Assembly (NCBI RefSeq): GCF_001598215.1
Contig: NZ_BCXJ01000001.1
Location: forward strand, 1,116,001-1,180,000
Length of the DNA: 64,000 bases
Reading direction: 5' to 3'
DNA from: Shouchella clausii
GTDB taxonomy: Bacteria; Bacillota; Bacilli; Bacillales; Bacillaceae_D
Shown here: positions 57,176 to 64,000 of the stretch, in pieces
Numbering within the stretch: position 1 is the stretch's first letter
Layout of the letters: the number at the start of each line of letters is the position of its first letter
Made by a program: the position numbers and the translations under genes
Notes under the pieces: generated by a model
Database searches by the model: none
What the model was told of the DNA's origin: nothing
Seen by the model: the letters and a program-made list of their open reading frames with translations, nothing else

Positions 57176-57208
57176 AACCACCCAAATTGTGTCACAATTT
57201 GGGTGGTT
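57176..57208. terminator. bidirectional terminator between fliT and the lipoprotein gene
   Basis: AACCACCCAAATTGT / ACAATTTGGGTGGTT, a perfect 15-base stem with loop GTC, between convergent genes. Confidence 0.8.
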
Positions 57209-57209
57209 C

Positions 57210-58055
57210 TTATGGAATGGAAGGGATATCCATATGCCCGCTATCATTGACTGAAGTCCTTGTGAGCGACATGTCCGTGCGAATAACGGTACCGTTGTCT
57301 TCAACGACCACTTCAAAAACGGTGTTTGTTTTTTCCAGCAAGAAGCTGTTTTTATCAATAAACAGCATATAATCTAACTGCGATAATTGGTACTGGTCCG
57401 GTATTTCCAGCTTGTTTTCTGTCGGTAGCGCCCGTTCAATCATATCCATGTTCGAGGCCATTTCTCTCAATGTCTCGCCACCAGCAGCGACGCTAATCAC
57501 GTACAAGTCGTCATATTCACTCACATTGACAAAATCGGAGAACGGTTGCATTAGTTCAAGTTGATATATCGGAGTCAGCTCTAGCGATACAAACCGTTCA
57601 CTTGGATCGCCTTTATCAATGGGAAGCCAGCCTTCATCGTTTACATTTGTGTAGAGGCGATTTTTTTCTTTTAATACCTCAACTGTCGCGAGATCTTCTA
57701 GTTCCGTCTCCTCTTTTTCCCCTTGTCCCGGTTTAGCAGAAAGAGCTGTATAAAATGTTTCTGGAGAAGCATTATAGGCGATATTGCCTTCAATCACATG
57801 AATCTGCGGTTCTTCGTCCGGTTCATCTTCAGTCGTTGAAATGGTATCTGTCGCTTTAAAATTGGCTGTATAGCTATTTATTTGCTCTTCAGCATTTTTC
57901 GCTTCTTCAATGATCGATTCGGCATCTAGTTTGGAATCGTTGTGATTGTCTTGTTGTGGTGCGGAACTTTCTTGCACAGGAGCCGAATTTGGGGAGCAGG
58001 CTCCGAGAAGGGCGGTAACGACTAAGCTGCAGTAAAGATAGCTTGTGTGTTTCAA
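57210..58055 (-). CDS. uncharacterised lipoprotein, DUF6612-like
   Basis: 281 residues. Signal sequence with lipobox LLGAC (Cys about 20), then an acidic Gln/Ser linker (about 21-50) and a beta-rich domain beginning EEAKNAEEQINSYTANF, with paired segments LYTNVNDEGWLPID and LDYMLFIDKNSFLLEKTNTVF, like the LolA/LppX-type folds grouped as DUF6612. The function is unknown. ATG 58055 with GGAGTGG upstream on the minus strand. It is not part of the flagellar operon. Confidence 0.78.
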   Translation of the reverse strand: MKHTSYLYCSLVVTALLGACSPNSAPVQESSAPQQDNHNDSKLDAESIIEEAKNAEEQINSYTANFKATDTISTTEDEPDEEPQIHVIEGNIAYNASPETFYTALSAKPGQGEKEETELEDLATVEVLKEKNRLYTNVNDEGWLPIDKGDPSERFVSLELTPIYQLELMQPFSDFVNVSEYDDLYVISVAAGGETLREMASNMDMIERALPTENKLEIPDQYQLSQLDYMLFIDKNSFLLEKTNTVFEVVVEDNGTVIRTDMSLTRTSVNDSGHMDIPSIP

Positions 58056-58321
58056 TGTTTACCACTCCTAGAAGGAATAAAATGGCACCTTAATATTACA
58101 ATTTGATTACAAGTGCTGGTGCCTATTGTAACAAAAATGAAATCGTTAGGGAATAGGGAATTCGTACTAACAACAAAAACTTTAGTGACAAGGGGGTTCC
58201 AATAAAAAAAACAAAAAAAGTTTTCGACATTATTCATGGCAACGGTTATCTTAAAAAAGCGCGTTATTATGCCGATTTTCAAGAAAGCGCTCACAATGAA
58301 AAAGAACAGAATCGACATCGA

Positions 58322-58350
58322 TTGACAAGAGTTGGCGTTCTTTGTTAAAT
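58322..58350 (+). promoter_or_regulatory. upstream csp promoter (P1)
   Basis: TTGACA (58322-58327), 17 bases, TTAAAT (58345-58350). Confidence 0.5.
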
Positions 58351-58357
58351 AAAGAGT

Positions 58358-58386
58358 TTGACTTCTAAGAGTTGCGCTGTTATAGT
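58358..58386 (+). promoter_or_regulatory. main csp promoter (P2)
   Basis: TTGACT (58358-58363), 17 bases, TATAGT (58381-58386). It gives a leader of roughly 45-50 bases before the csp ATG. Confidence 0.65.
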
Positions 58387-58440
58387 GAAACTGTGGAAAA
58401 GCACCACAATGAATTTTCAGTAACGAAGGGAATGTGAAGC

Positions 58441-58638
58441 ATGCAAGGAAAAGTAAAATGGTTCAATGCAGAAAAAGGTTTCGGTTTTATCGAGCGTGAA
58501 GACGGAGACGACGTATTCGTTCATTTCTCTGCAATCAACTCTGAAGGATTCAAAACGCTTGACGAAGGCCAAGACGTTGAATTCGAAATCGTTGAAGGCG
58601 CACGTGGACCGCAAGCTGCAAATGTTGTTAAGCTTTAA
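58441..58638 (+). CDS. cold-shock protein, CspA family
   Basis: 65-residue OB-fold RNA chaperone. RNP1 KGFGFIER and RNP2 DVFVHFSAI are intact, with the family start [17 protein letters not shown]. It has its own promoters and terminator, so it is monocistronic. The ribosome site is modest (GAAGGGAATG). Confidence 0.97.
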   Translation: MQGKVKWFNAEKGFGFIEREDGDDVFVHFSAINSEGFKTLDEGQDVEFEIVEGARGPQAANVVKL

Positions 58639-58678
58639 TTCACATTCCTGAACGGATATGAATGAATAGCTAATAATC

Positions 58679-58708
58679 AACCCGCTTTTTAAAAAAAGCG
58701 GGTTTTTT
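58679..58708 (+). terminator. terminator of the csp gene
   Basis: AACCCGCTTTTT / AAAAAGCGGGTT followed by more T (58703-58708). Confidence 0.8.
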
Positions 58709-58794
58709 GTCGATCTTTTGTAAAGTTTATTAAGGTTTGAGAAGGAATATTGAAGGGAATTGTAGAAGTAAGCAAGGAAAAGGAGGAGTTCTAC

Positions 58795-59349
58795 ATGCAT
58801 TTTAATATTCGTGGGGAAAACATTGAAGTCACACCTGCCATCCGAGAGTATGTCGAAAAAAAGGTGGGGAAATTGGAGCGTTATTTTGATACAACTCCAA
58901 CCGCCGATGTAAACGTAAAGTTGCAAGTTCTCGGAAGTGGCGAGTCAAGCATCGAAGTCACGATTCCAATGCCAAAGCTTTTGCTTCGTGGTGAAGAAAT
59001 CAACGCGGATATGTATGCAGCCATCGACATAGTCGTGGAAAAGCTAGAACGCCAAATCCGGAAATATAAAACGAAAGTGAATCGCAAGTTTCGCCAAGAA
59101 GGCAGTTTGAAATATATGTTTAAAAATGAACTGGAACCTTTGCGAGATGAAGTCGCTGAAGACGATGAACTTGAAGTTGTTCGCACTAAACGCTTTAATT
59201 TGAAACCGATGGATGCGGAAGAGGCAATATTGCAAATGGATTTACTCGGGCATAATTTCTTTGTTTTTTCAGATGCAGAAAGCGGCAGCACAAATGTTGT
59301 TTACCGCCGCAAAGATGGGAAATACGGCTTAATTGAACCTGAAGCGTAA
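58795..59349 (+). CDS. hpf: ribosome hibernation promoting factor, long form
   Basis: 184 residues. N-terminal HPF domain (FNIRGENIEVTPAIREYVEKK, about 2-22; basic KLERQIRKYKTKVNRK) and the C-terminal dimerisation domain (about 125-184, FNLKPMDAEEAILQMDLLGHNFFVF). The long form pairs 70S ribosomes into 100S in stationary phase. ATG 58795 follows AAAAGGAGGAG; the frame is open 15 codons upstream. Same position as yvyD before secA in B. subtilis. Confidence 0.96.
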   Translation: MHFNIRGENIEVTPAIREYVEKKVGKLERYFDTTPTADVNVKLQVLGSGESSIEVTIPMPKLLLRGEEINADMYAAIDIVVEKLERQIRKYKTKVNRKFRQEGSLKYMFKNELEPLRDEVAEDDELEVVRTKRFNLKPMDAEEAILQMDLLGHNFFVFSDAESGSTNVVYRRKDGKYGLIEPEA

Positions 59350-59350
59350 G

Positions 59351-59394
59351 AGCAGGCAGAAAAAGAGCATCCGCGGATGCTCTTTTTGCCTGCT
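59351..59394 (+). terminator. terminator of hpf
   Basis: AGCAGGCA-AAAAAGAGCATCCG against CGGATGCTCTTTTT-GCCTGCT, a long stem with little loop and T tract in the 3' arm. Confidence 0.75.
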
Positions 59395-59550
59395 ATAGAC
59401 TGTCGACAACATGGAGTTTCACAGGGCTGCTGCCTTGTAAGCGACCGTTAGAACTGCTAATATAGAAATGATAAACGTATCATAAAGATAGGCGCAAGTC
59501 GAGGGATTTGCAGTCGCGGAGAGCAATGCCGCCAAGAGAGGAAGATGATG

Positions 59551-62076
59551 ATGCTTGGATTACTTCGAAAAATAGTCGGCGATCCAGCCCAAAAACAATT
59601 AAAGAAAAATGAAAAAATCGTCGATCAAGTCGAGGCGCTAGCAGATGAAATGAAGCAGCTTTCTGACGAACAATTAAAGAACAAAACAGCTGAATTTAAG
59701 GCAAAGCTAGAAGAAGGCGCTTCTCTTAACGATATAGTAGTTCCTGCGCTTGCAGTTGCTCGTGAAGCAGCGGGCAGGGTGTTAAATGAGTATCCATACC
59801 GCGTTCAGTTGCTCGGTGCACTGGCGCTACACCAAGGCAATATTGCCGAAATGAAGACAGGGGAAGGGAAAACGCTCGTCGGCACAATAGCCGTTTATGT
59901 CCAAGCCCTAGAAGGAAAAGGTGTTCATATTGTAACGGTCAATAACTACTTAGCCCGCCGCGACTTGGAAAACTATGGGCGGATTTTTCAATTCTTAGGG
60001 TTGACAGTGGGATTGAACGAAAACGGCCTTACGAGAGAAGAAAAACAAAAAGCGTATGCCGCTGATGTGACGTACAGCACAAATAATGAGCTTGGTTTTG
60101 ATTATTTACGTGATAACATGGTGCTTTATAAGGAACAAATGGTGCAACGGCCGCTCCATTTTGCGTTAATCGATGAAGTTGACTCGATTTTAATTGATGA
60201 AGCACGGACGCCGTTAATCATTTCTGGTTCCGTTGAACGGAAAACAAAACTTTATGGACAAGCCAATACATTTGTGCGCGTTTTAAAACGCGATGCTGAT
60301 TACACATACGATGAAAAAACAAAATCCGTCCAGTTGACGGATGAAGGTGTCAATAAAGCAGAGCGCGCGTTTAACATCGATAACCTTTACGATCAAAAGC
60401 ATGTGCAACTGAACCATCATATTAACCAATCGTTAAAAGCCCATGTGGCCATGCACCGTGATGCTGACTATGTGGTTGAAGACGGTGAGGTCGTGATCGT
60501 TGACCAGTTTACGGGCCGTTTAATGAAAGGAAGGCGTTATAGCGATGGACTTCACCAAGCGCTAGAGGCAAAAGAAGGTCTAGAAGTGCAGCGGGAGAGC
60601 ATCACGCTAGCTTCGATTACATTCCAAAACTATTTCCGTATGTACCAAAAGCTTGCAGGAATGACAGGTACGGCTAAGACGGAGGAAGAGGAATTCCGCA
60701 ATATTTATGGCATGGACGTTATGGTAATCCCGACAAATAAACCGGTTGCTCGGGAAGACCGCCCTGATTTAATTTATAAGACGATGCAAGGGAAATTCAA
60801 CGCAGTCGTCAATGAAATTGCCGAGCTTCATAAAACTGGGCGCCCTGTGCTAGTAGGTACGGTTAACGTCGAAACATCTGAAGTTGTTTCCAAAATGTTG
60901 ACAAGAAAACGGATCCCACACCACGTCTTAAACGCGAAAAACCATGAGCGGGAAGCAGAAATTATTGAAAAAGCTGGCCATAAAGGGGCCGTTACGATCG
61001 CGACGAACATGGCTGGCCGTGGAACGGACATTAAGCTTGGCCCAGGGGTCAAAGAGCTTGGCGGCCTCCACGTTCTTGGTACAGAGCGTCATGAAAGCCG
61101 GAGGATTGACAACCAATTGCGTGGCCGTGCTGGACGTCAAGGGGATGTAGGTTCTTCTCAATTTTATTTGTCGATGGAAGATGAGCTGATGAGGCGGTTT
61201 GGCTCAGACAATATGAAAACGATGATGGAAAAACTGGGTATGGAAGACGACCAGCCTATTGAATCTTCATTGGTTTCAAGAGCAGTGGAAACAGCACAAA
61301 AACGGGTTGAAGGCAATAACTTTGACGCTCGTAAACAAGTACTCCAGTTTGATGACGTGATGCGCGAGCAACGGGAGATTATCTATAAACAACGGATGGA
61401 AGTGCTTGAAGCTGATAACTTAAAAACAATTGTCGAAAATATGATGAAGGCGACTGTAGAACGTGTTGTTCAAACCCATTGCCCTGAATCGCTCGTTCAG
61501 GAAGAATGGGATTTAGCCGCTGTTGCCACCTATATCAATGGGCAGTTGTTGTCTGAAAACGGGATTAGTGAGAAAGAGCTGAAAGGAAAAGAGCAAGAGG
61601 AACTGATCGAGCTGATTACCGATAAAGTCCTCGCTGCATACCATGCGAAAGAAGCAGAAGTCTCTTCAGAGCAAATGCGTGAGTTTGAAAAAGTCATCAT
61701 GCTGCGCACTGTCGACCGCAAGTGGATGAATCACATTGACCAAATGGATCAATTACGACAAGGCATACATTTGCGTGCCTACGGCCAAAACGACCCGTTG
61801 CGTGAGTATCGCTTTGAAGGCTTTAATATGTTTGAAGCGATGATCGCCGAAATTGAAGAAGAAGTATCTATGTATGTGATGAAGGCACAAGTTCAGCAAA
61901 ACCTTAAGCGTGAGGAAGTAGCCGAAGGAAAAGCAGTGAGGCCGTCAGCCAATGGGCAAGAGGACAAAAAAGCGAAACGGAAGCCAGTTCGCAAAGCCGA
62001 AAACATTGGCAGAAACGACCCATGCATTTGTGGCAGCGGCAAAAAATACAAAAATTGTTGTGGGGCTAACCGATAA
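59551..62076 (+). CDS. secA: preprotein translocase ATPase SecA
   Basis: 841 residues. Motor that drives proteins through SecYEG. Walker [16 protein letters not shown]-like [17 protein letters not shown], the second ATPase half with [10 protein letters not shown] and GRAGRQGD, and the C-terminal zinc SEC-C motif [17 protein letters not shown]. Three ATGs lie in a row (59545, 59548, 59551). The last gives MLGLLRKI, as in B. subtilis SecA, with GAGAGG 9 bases before. Confidence 0.97.
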   Translation: MLGLLRKIVGDPAQKQLKKNEKIVDQVEALADEMKQLSDEQLKNKTAEFKAKLEEGASLNDIVVPALAVAREAAGRVLNEYPYRVQLLGALALHQGNIAEMKTGEGKTLVGTIAVYVQALEGKGVHIVTVNNYLARRDLENYGRIFQFLGLTVGLNENGLTREEKQKAYAADVTYSTNNELGFDYLRDNMVLYKEQMVQRPLHFALIDEVDSILIDEARTPLIISGSVERKTKLYGQANTFVRVLKRDADYTYDEKTKSVQLTDEGVNKAERAFNIDNLYDQKHVQLNHHINQSLKAHVAMHRDADYVVEDGEVVIVDQFTGRLMKGRRYSDGLHQALEAKEGLEVQRESITLASITFQNYFRMYQKLAGMTGTAKTEEEEFRNIYGMDVMVIPTNKPVAREDRPDLIYKTMQGKFNAVVNEIAELHKTGRPVLVGTVNVETSEVVSKMLTRKRIPHHVLNAKNHEREAEIIEKAGHKGAVTIATNMAGRGTDIKLGPGVKELGGLHVLGTERHESRRIDNQLRGRAGRQGDVGSSQFYLSMEDELMRRFGSDNMKTMMEKLGMEDDQPIESSLVSRAVETAQKRVEGNNFDARKQVLQFDDVMREQREIIYKQRMEVLEADNLKTIVENMMKATVERVVQTHCPESLVQEEWDLAAVATYINGQLLSENGISEKELKGKEQEELIELITDKVLAAYHAKEAEVSSEQMREFEKVIMLRTVDRKWMNHIDQMDQLRQGIHLRAYGQNDPLREYRFEGFNMFEAMIAEIEEEVSMYVMKAQVQQNLKREEVAEGKAVRPSANGQEDKKAKRKPVRKAENIGRNDPCICGSGKKYKNCCGANR

Positions 62077-62105
62077 GGGGCCCCTCTTAGGTAGAGGTGT
62101 AAACG

Positions 62106-63210
62106 ATGGACATGACAGAAATGAAGCAAGAACTAGTGGCGCTTGAGAAGCGACTATCCGATTTTAGGGGGTCTCTTTGACGTCGCAGAAAAGGAAGAGC
62201 GGATCGCGGAGTTAGAAGAAAAAATGGCTGATCCTGATTTTTGGAATGATCAGGAGCAAGCGCAAGCGATCATTAATGAAACAAATGGTTTAAAAGAGCA
62301 AGTCCATACATTCAAAGACATGGCTGAAAGCTATGACGACTTGGAAGTCAGTTATGAGCTTGTTCGTGAAGAAGACGACACTGAACTGGCAAGTGAACTG
62401 GAATCGGGAATTGCTGCGCTTAAACAAAAGATGAACCAATTTGAGTTGCAATTGCTCTTAAGTGCTCCTTACGATAAAAACAATGCCATTTTAGAACTCC
62501 ATCCTGGCGCAGGCGGCACTGAATCCCAGGATTGGGCTTCTATGTTGCTAAGGATGTACACGCGCTGGGCAGAAAAGCGTGGTTTTGCTGTCGAAACGCT
62601 CGACTATCTCCCTGGCGAGGAGGCAGGCGTCAAAAGCGTCACGCTGCTCATAAAAGGGCATAACGCATATGGCTATTTAAAAGCAGAGAAAGGCGTGCAC
62701 CGCCTCGTGCGAATTTCGCCATTTGACTCATCGGGGAGGCGGCATACGTCCTTTGTGTCATGCGAAGTGATGCCTGAATTAGATGATGCAGTAGACATCG
62801 AATTAAATAGCGAGGACTTAAAAATCGACACGTATCGTGCTAGTGGGGCGGGCGGCCAGCATGTCAACACGACTGACTCGGCTGTGCGGATCACCCATTT
62901 GCCGACAAATACGGTTGTGACTTGCCAGAGCGAACGTTCCCAAATTAAAAACCGTGAACAGGCAATGAAAATGATGAAAGCGAAACTGTACCAACTGCGG
63001 ATTGAGGAGCAAGAGCGTGAACTTGCTGAAATCCGTGGCGAACAAAAAGAAATTGGCTGGGGGAGCCAAATCCGCTCCTATGTGTTCCATCCTTATTCAA
63101 TGGTGAAAGACCACCGCACGAACTTTGAAATTGGCAATACGAACAGTGTCATGGATGGGGAGATTGACGGGTTTATTGACGCTTATCTGAGACAATCGCT
63201 GGCAATGTAA
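62106..63210 (+). CDS. prfB: peptide chain release factor 2, with programmed +1 frameshift
   Basis: RF2 recognises UGA and UAA. The gene is in two frames: codons 1-24 from ATG 62106 end at an in-frame TGA (62178-62180), and reading continues +1 from GAC 62179. The site AGG GGG TCT CTT TGA C is the classic autoregulatory signal, with AGGGGG as the internal SD and CTT as the slippery codon. The joined protein has 367 residues, the usual length. The anticodon-like SPF is in [10 protein letters not shown] and GGQ in [14 protein letters not shown]. It follows secA by 29 bases. Confidence 0.97.
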
Positions 63211-63267
63211 CAACGAATCCTGAGGATGTTAAATAAAGAGCGATCGCTTTTAAAAAGGAGAACATGT

Positions 63268-64000
63268 ATGGGAAAGGCTCGCCGAGACAGGCAATACAGC
63301 ACGCGGGCTGAAAAATGGCTAAATTATACCAGGATTTTCATTGGCTCAGCCATAGTCGGGATTTCATTTAATTTGTTTTTACTGCCAAACCAAATTGCCC
63401 CTGGTGGTGTGAGCGGCATCAGCACAATCGCCAATTATGTTTTTGGGTTTGAGCCGGCCTTTACGCTTTGGGCCCTAAACATTCCGATCTTTCTTTTAGG
63501 TGTGCTGCTGTTAGGGGGCTTTCGCTATGGGGCAAAAACACTAATCGGCACGCTGTTTGTCCCCCTTGTTGTCTTTTTAACAAGAGATTGGGTTGTGGAA
63601 GTAAGCGACCCTCTGCTCGGTGCTTTGTTTGGAGGATTAGGCGTCGGTCTTGGTCTTGGCGTCGTTTTTTTGGCAAACGCGAGCACGGGTGGAACCGATC
63701 TGTTGGCGCAAATCGTGCAAAAATTTACAGGGCTTTCAGCCGGCATTTGTGTCGGCATGATTGACGGCCTTGTTGTCATTACTTCGGCATTTGTCTTTAA
63801 TATCGAAATGGCATTGTATGCGTTAATTTCGCTGTTCGTCACGACAAAAACGATTGACCTGGTGCAAATGGGGATAGGCTATTCAAAAGTTGCTTATATT
63901 ATTTCTTCGCAAGAGGAAACGGTACAGAAGGCGCTGTTTGACTCAGTCGATCGCGGTGTGACAAGACTTGTCGGTTATGGCGGTTATACGAACAAAGCAA
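63268..64000 (+). CDS. yvjA: YitT family membrane protein (3' end outside window)
   Basis: Partial, open to the end of the window. ATG 63268 follows AAAAAGGAG (an ATG at 63264 is in another frame). The visible 244 residues have about five membrane helices after a basic N terminus (MGKARRDRQYSTRAEKWLNY). The signatures are FLLPNQIAPGGVSGIS and NASTGGTDLLAQIV, and the start of the C-terminal DUF2179 domain is VAYIISSQEETVQKALFDSV. YitT proteins have no proven function. yvjA follows prfB in B. subtilis too. Confidence 0.9.
   Translation, partial: MGKARRDRQYSTRAEKWLNYTRIFIGSAIVGISFNLFLLPNQIAPGGVSGISTIANYVFGFEPAFTLWALNIPIFLLGVLLLGGFRYGAKTLIGTLFVPLVVFLTRDWVVEVSDPLLGALFGGLGVGLGLGVVFLANASTGGTDLLAQIVQKFTGLSAGICVGMIDGLVVITSAFVFNIEMALYALISLFVTTKTIDLVQMGIGYSKVAYIISSQEETVQKALFDSVDRGVTRLVGYGGYTNKA

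Larger units (their letters stand above)
58056..58440. other. intergenic region with csp promoters and a doubtful small frame
   Basis: 385 bases between the divergent lipoprotein and cold-shock genes. Two tandem sigma-A-type promoters lie at 58322-58350 and 58358-58386. A 48-codon frame (58202-58348) follows AAGGGGG but opens at ATA, so it is not called as a gene. The lipoprotein promoter must lie here on the minus strand; I could not fix it. Confidence 0.5.

Noticed and set aside
58052-58318. 88-residue minus-strand hydrophobic frame upstream of the lipoprotein
   Set aside because: Poor start context, and the AT-rich non-coding sequence readily yields Phe/Ile-rich frames; it overlaps the lipoprotein leader.
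58202-58348. 48-codon frame (KKTKKVFDIIHGNGYLKK...) before the csp gene
   Set aside because: It opens only at ATA and overlaps the P1 promoter. It is kept as part of the unusual-start observation, not as a gene.

Overview
The window reads as chromosomal DNA of a low-to-moderate GC endospore-forming Firmicute of the Bacillaceae. Three things point there: a YaaH-type cortex hydrolase, strong AGGAGG-like ribosome sites with frequent TTG/GTG starts, and a right half (degS-degU-degV-comFA-comFC-yvyF-flgM-flgN-flgK-flgL-fliW-csrA-flaG-fliD-fliS-fliT ... hpf-secA-prfB-yvjA) that follows the known Bacillus subtilis order. The very acidic exported proteins suggest an alkaliphile such as Shouchella (Bacillus) clausii; that assignment is inference, not a database match.

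Layout. 1-3130: end of a sugar ABC importer operon (two permeases, UgpC/MsmX-type ATPase, DUF624 membrane protein). 3337-3453: an unlisted 38-residue membrane peptide with its own terminator. 3537-11493: a LacI-type regulator followed by an LplB/YtcP-type importer with a large binding lipoprotein and two GH32 beta-fructosidases, one a surface lipoprotein and one without a signal peptide. The promoter carries nested palindromic operators and a cre site, so this looks like a fructan or sucrose-oligosaccharide system under substrate and catabolite control. 11620-15425: SDR oxidoreductase, LysM-GH18 cortex hydrolase, a small coiled-coil protein, nicotinamidase and a Nudix-like protein. 15564-19056: class Ib ribonucleotide reductase operon nrdI-nrdE-nrdF (minus strand), whose promoter lies inside two NrdR-like boxes with DnaA-box-like sequences upstream.

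19316-35619 is an envelope-polymer region: SGNH hydrolase, GT2, a WbaP-type initiating sugar-phosphate transferase, two TagF-like polymerases (one fused to a GT2 domain), a CDP-alcohol phosphatidyltransferase-like protein lacking the last motif Asp, TagD, a TarS-like GT2, GtaB, a 1328-residue glucosaminidase with ten SH3-like units, and an LCP ligase. Together they can make, glycosylate and attach a glycerol-phosphate-containing wall polymer.

36203-42376: an Lrp/AsnC regulator and a complete peptide ABC importer. 42463-44443: an orphan terminator region, pcp, yvyE and a possible 32-residue leader peptide. 44477-57143: degS-degU, degV, competence genes and the late flagellar operon. The degU reading frame is displaced at an A8 run, which adds an unrelated tail. 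57210-64000: a lipoprotein, a cold-shock protein, hpf, secA, prfB with its programmed frameshift, and a partial yvjA.

The strongest leads for something new are the degU A8 frameshift, the polymer cluster with its D-to-Q enzyme, the nrd control region, and several small genes with good translation signals.
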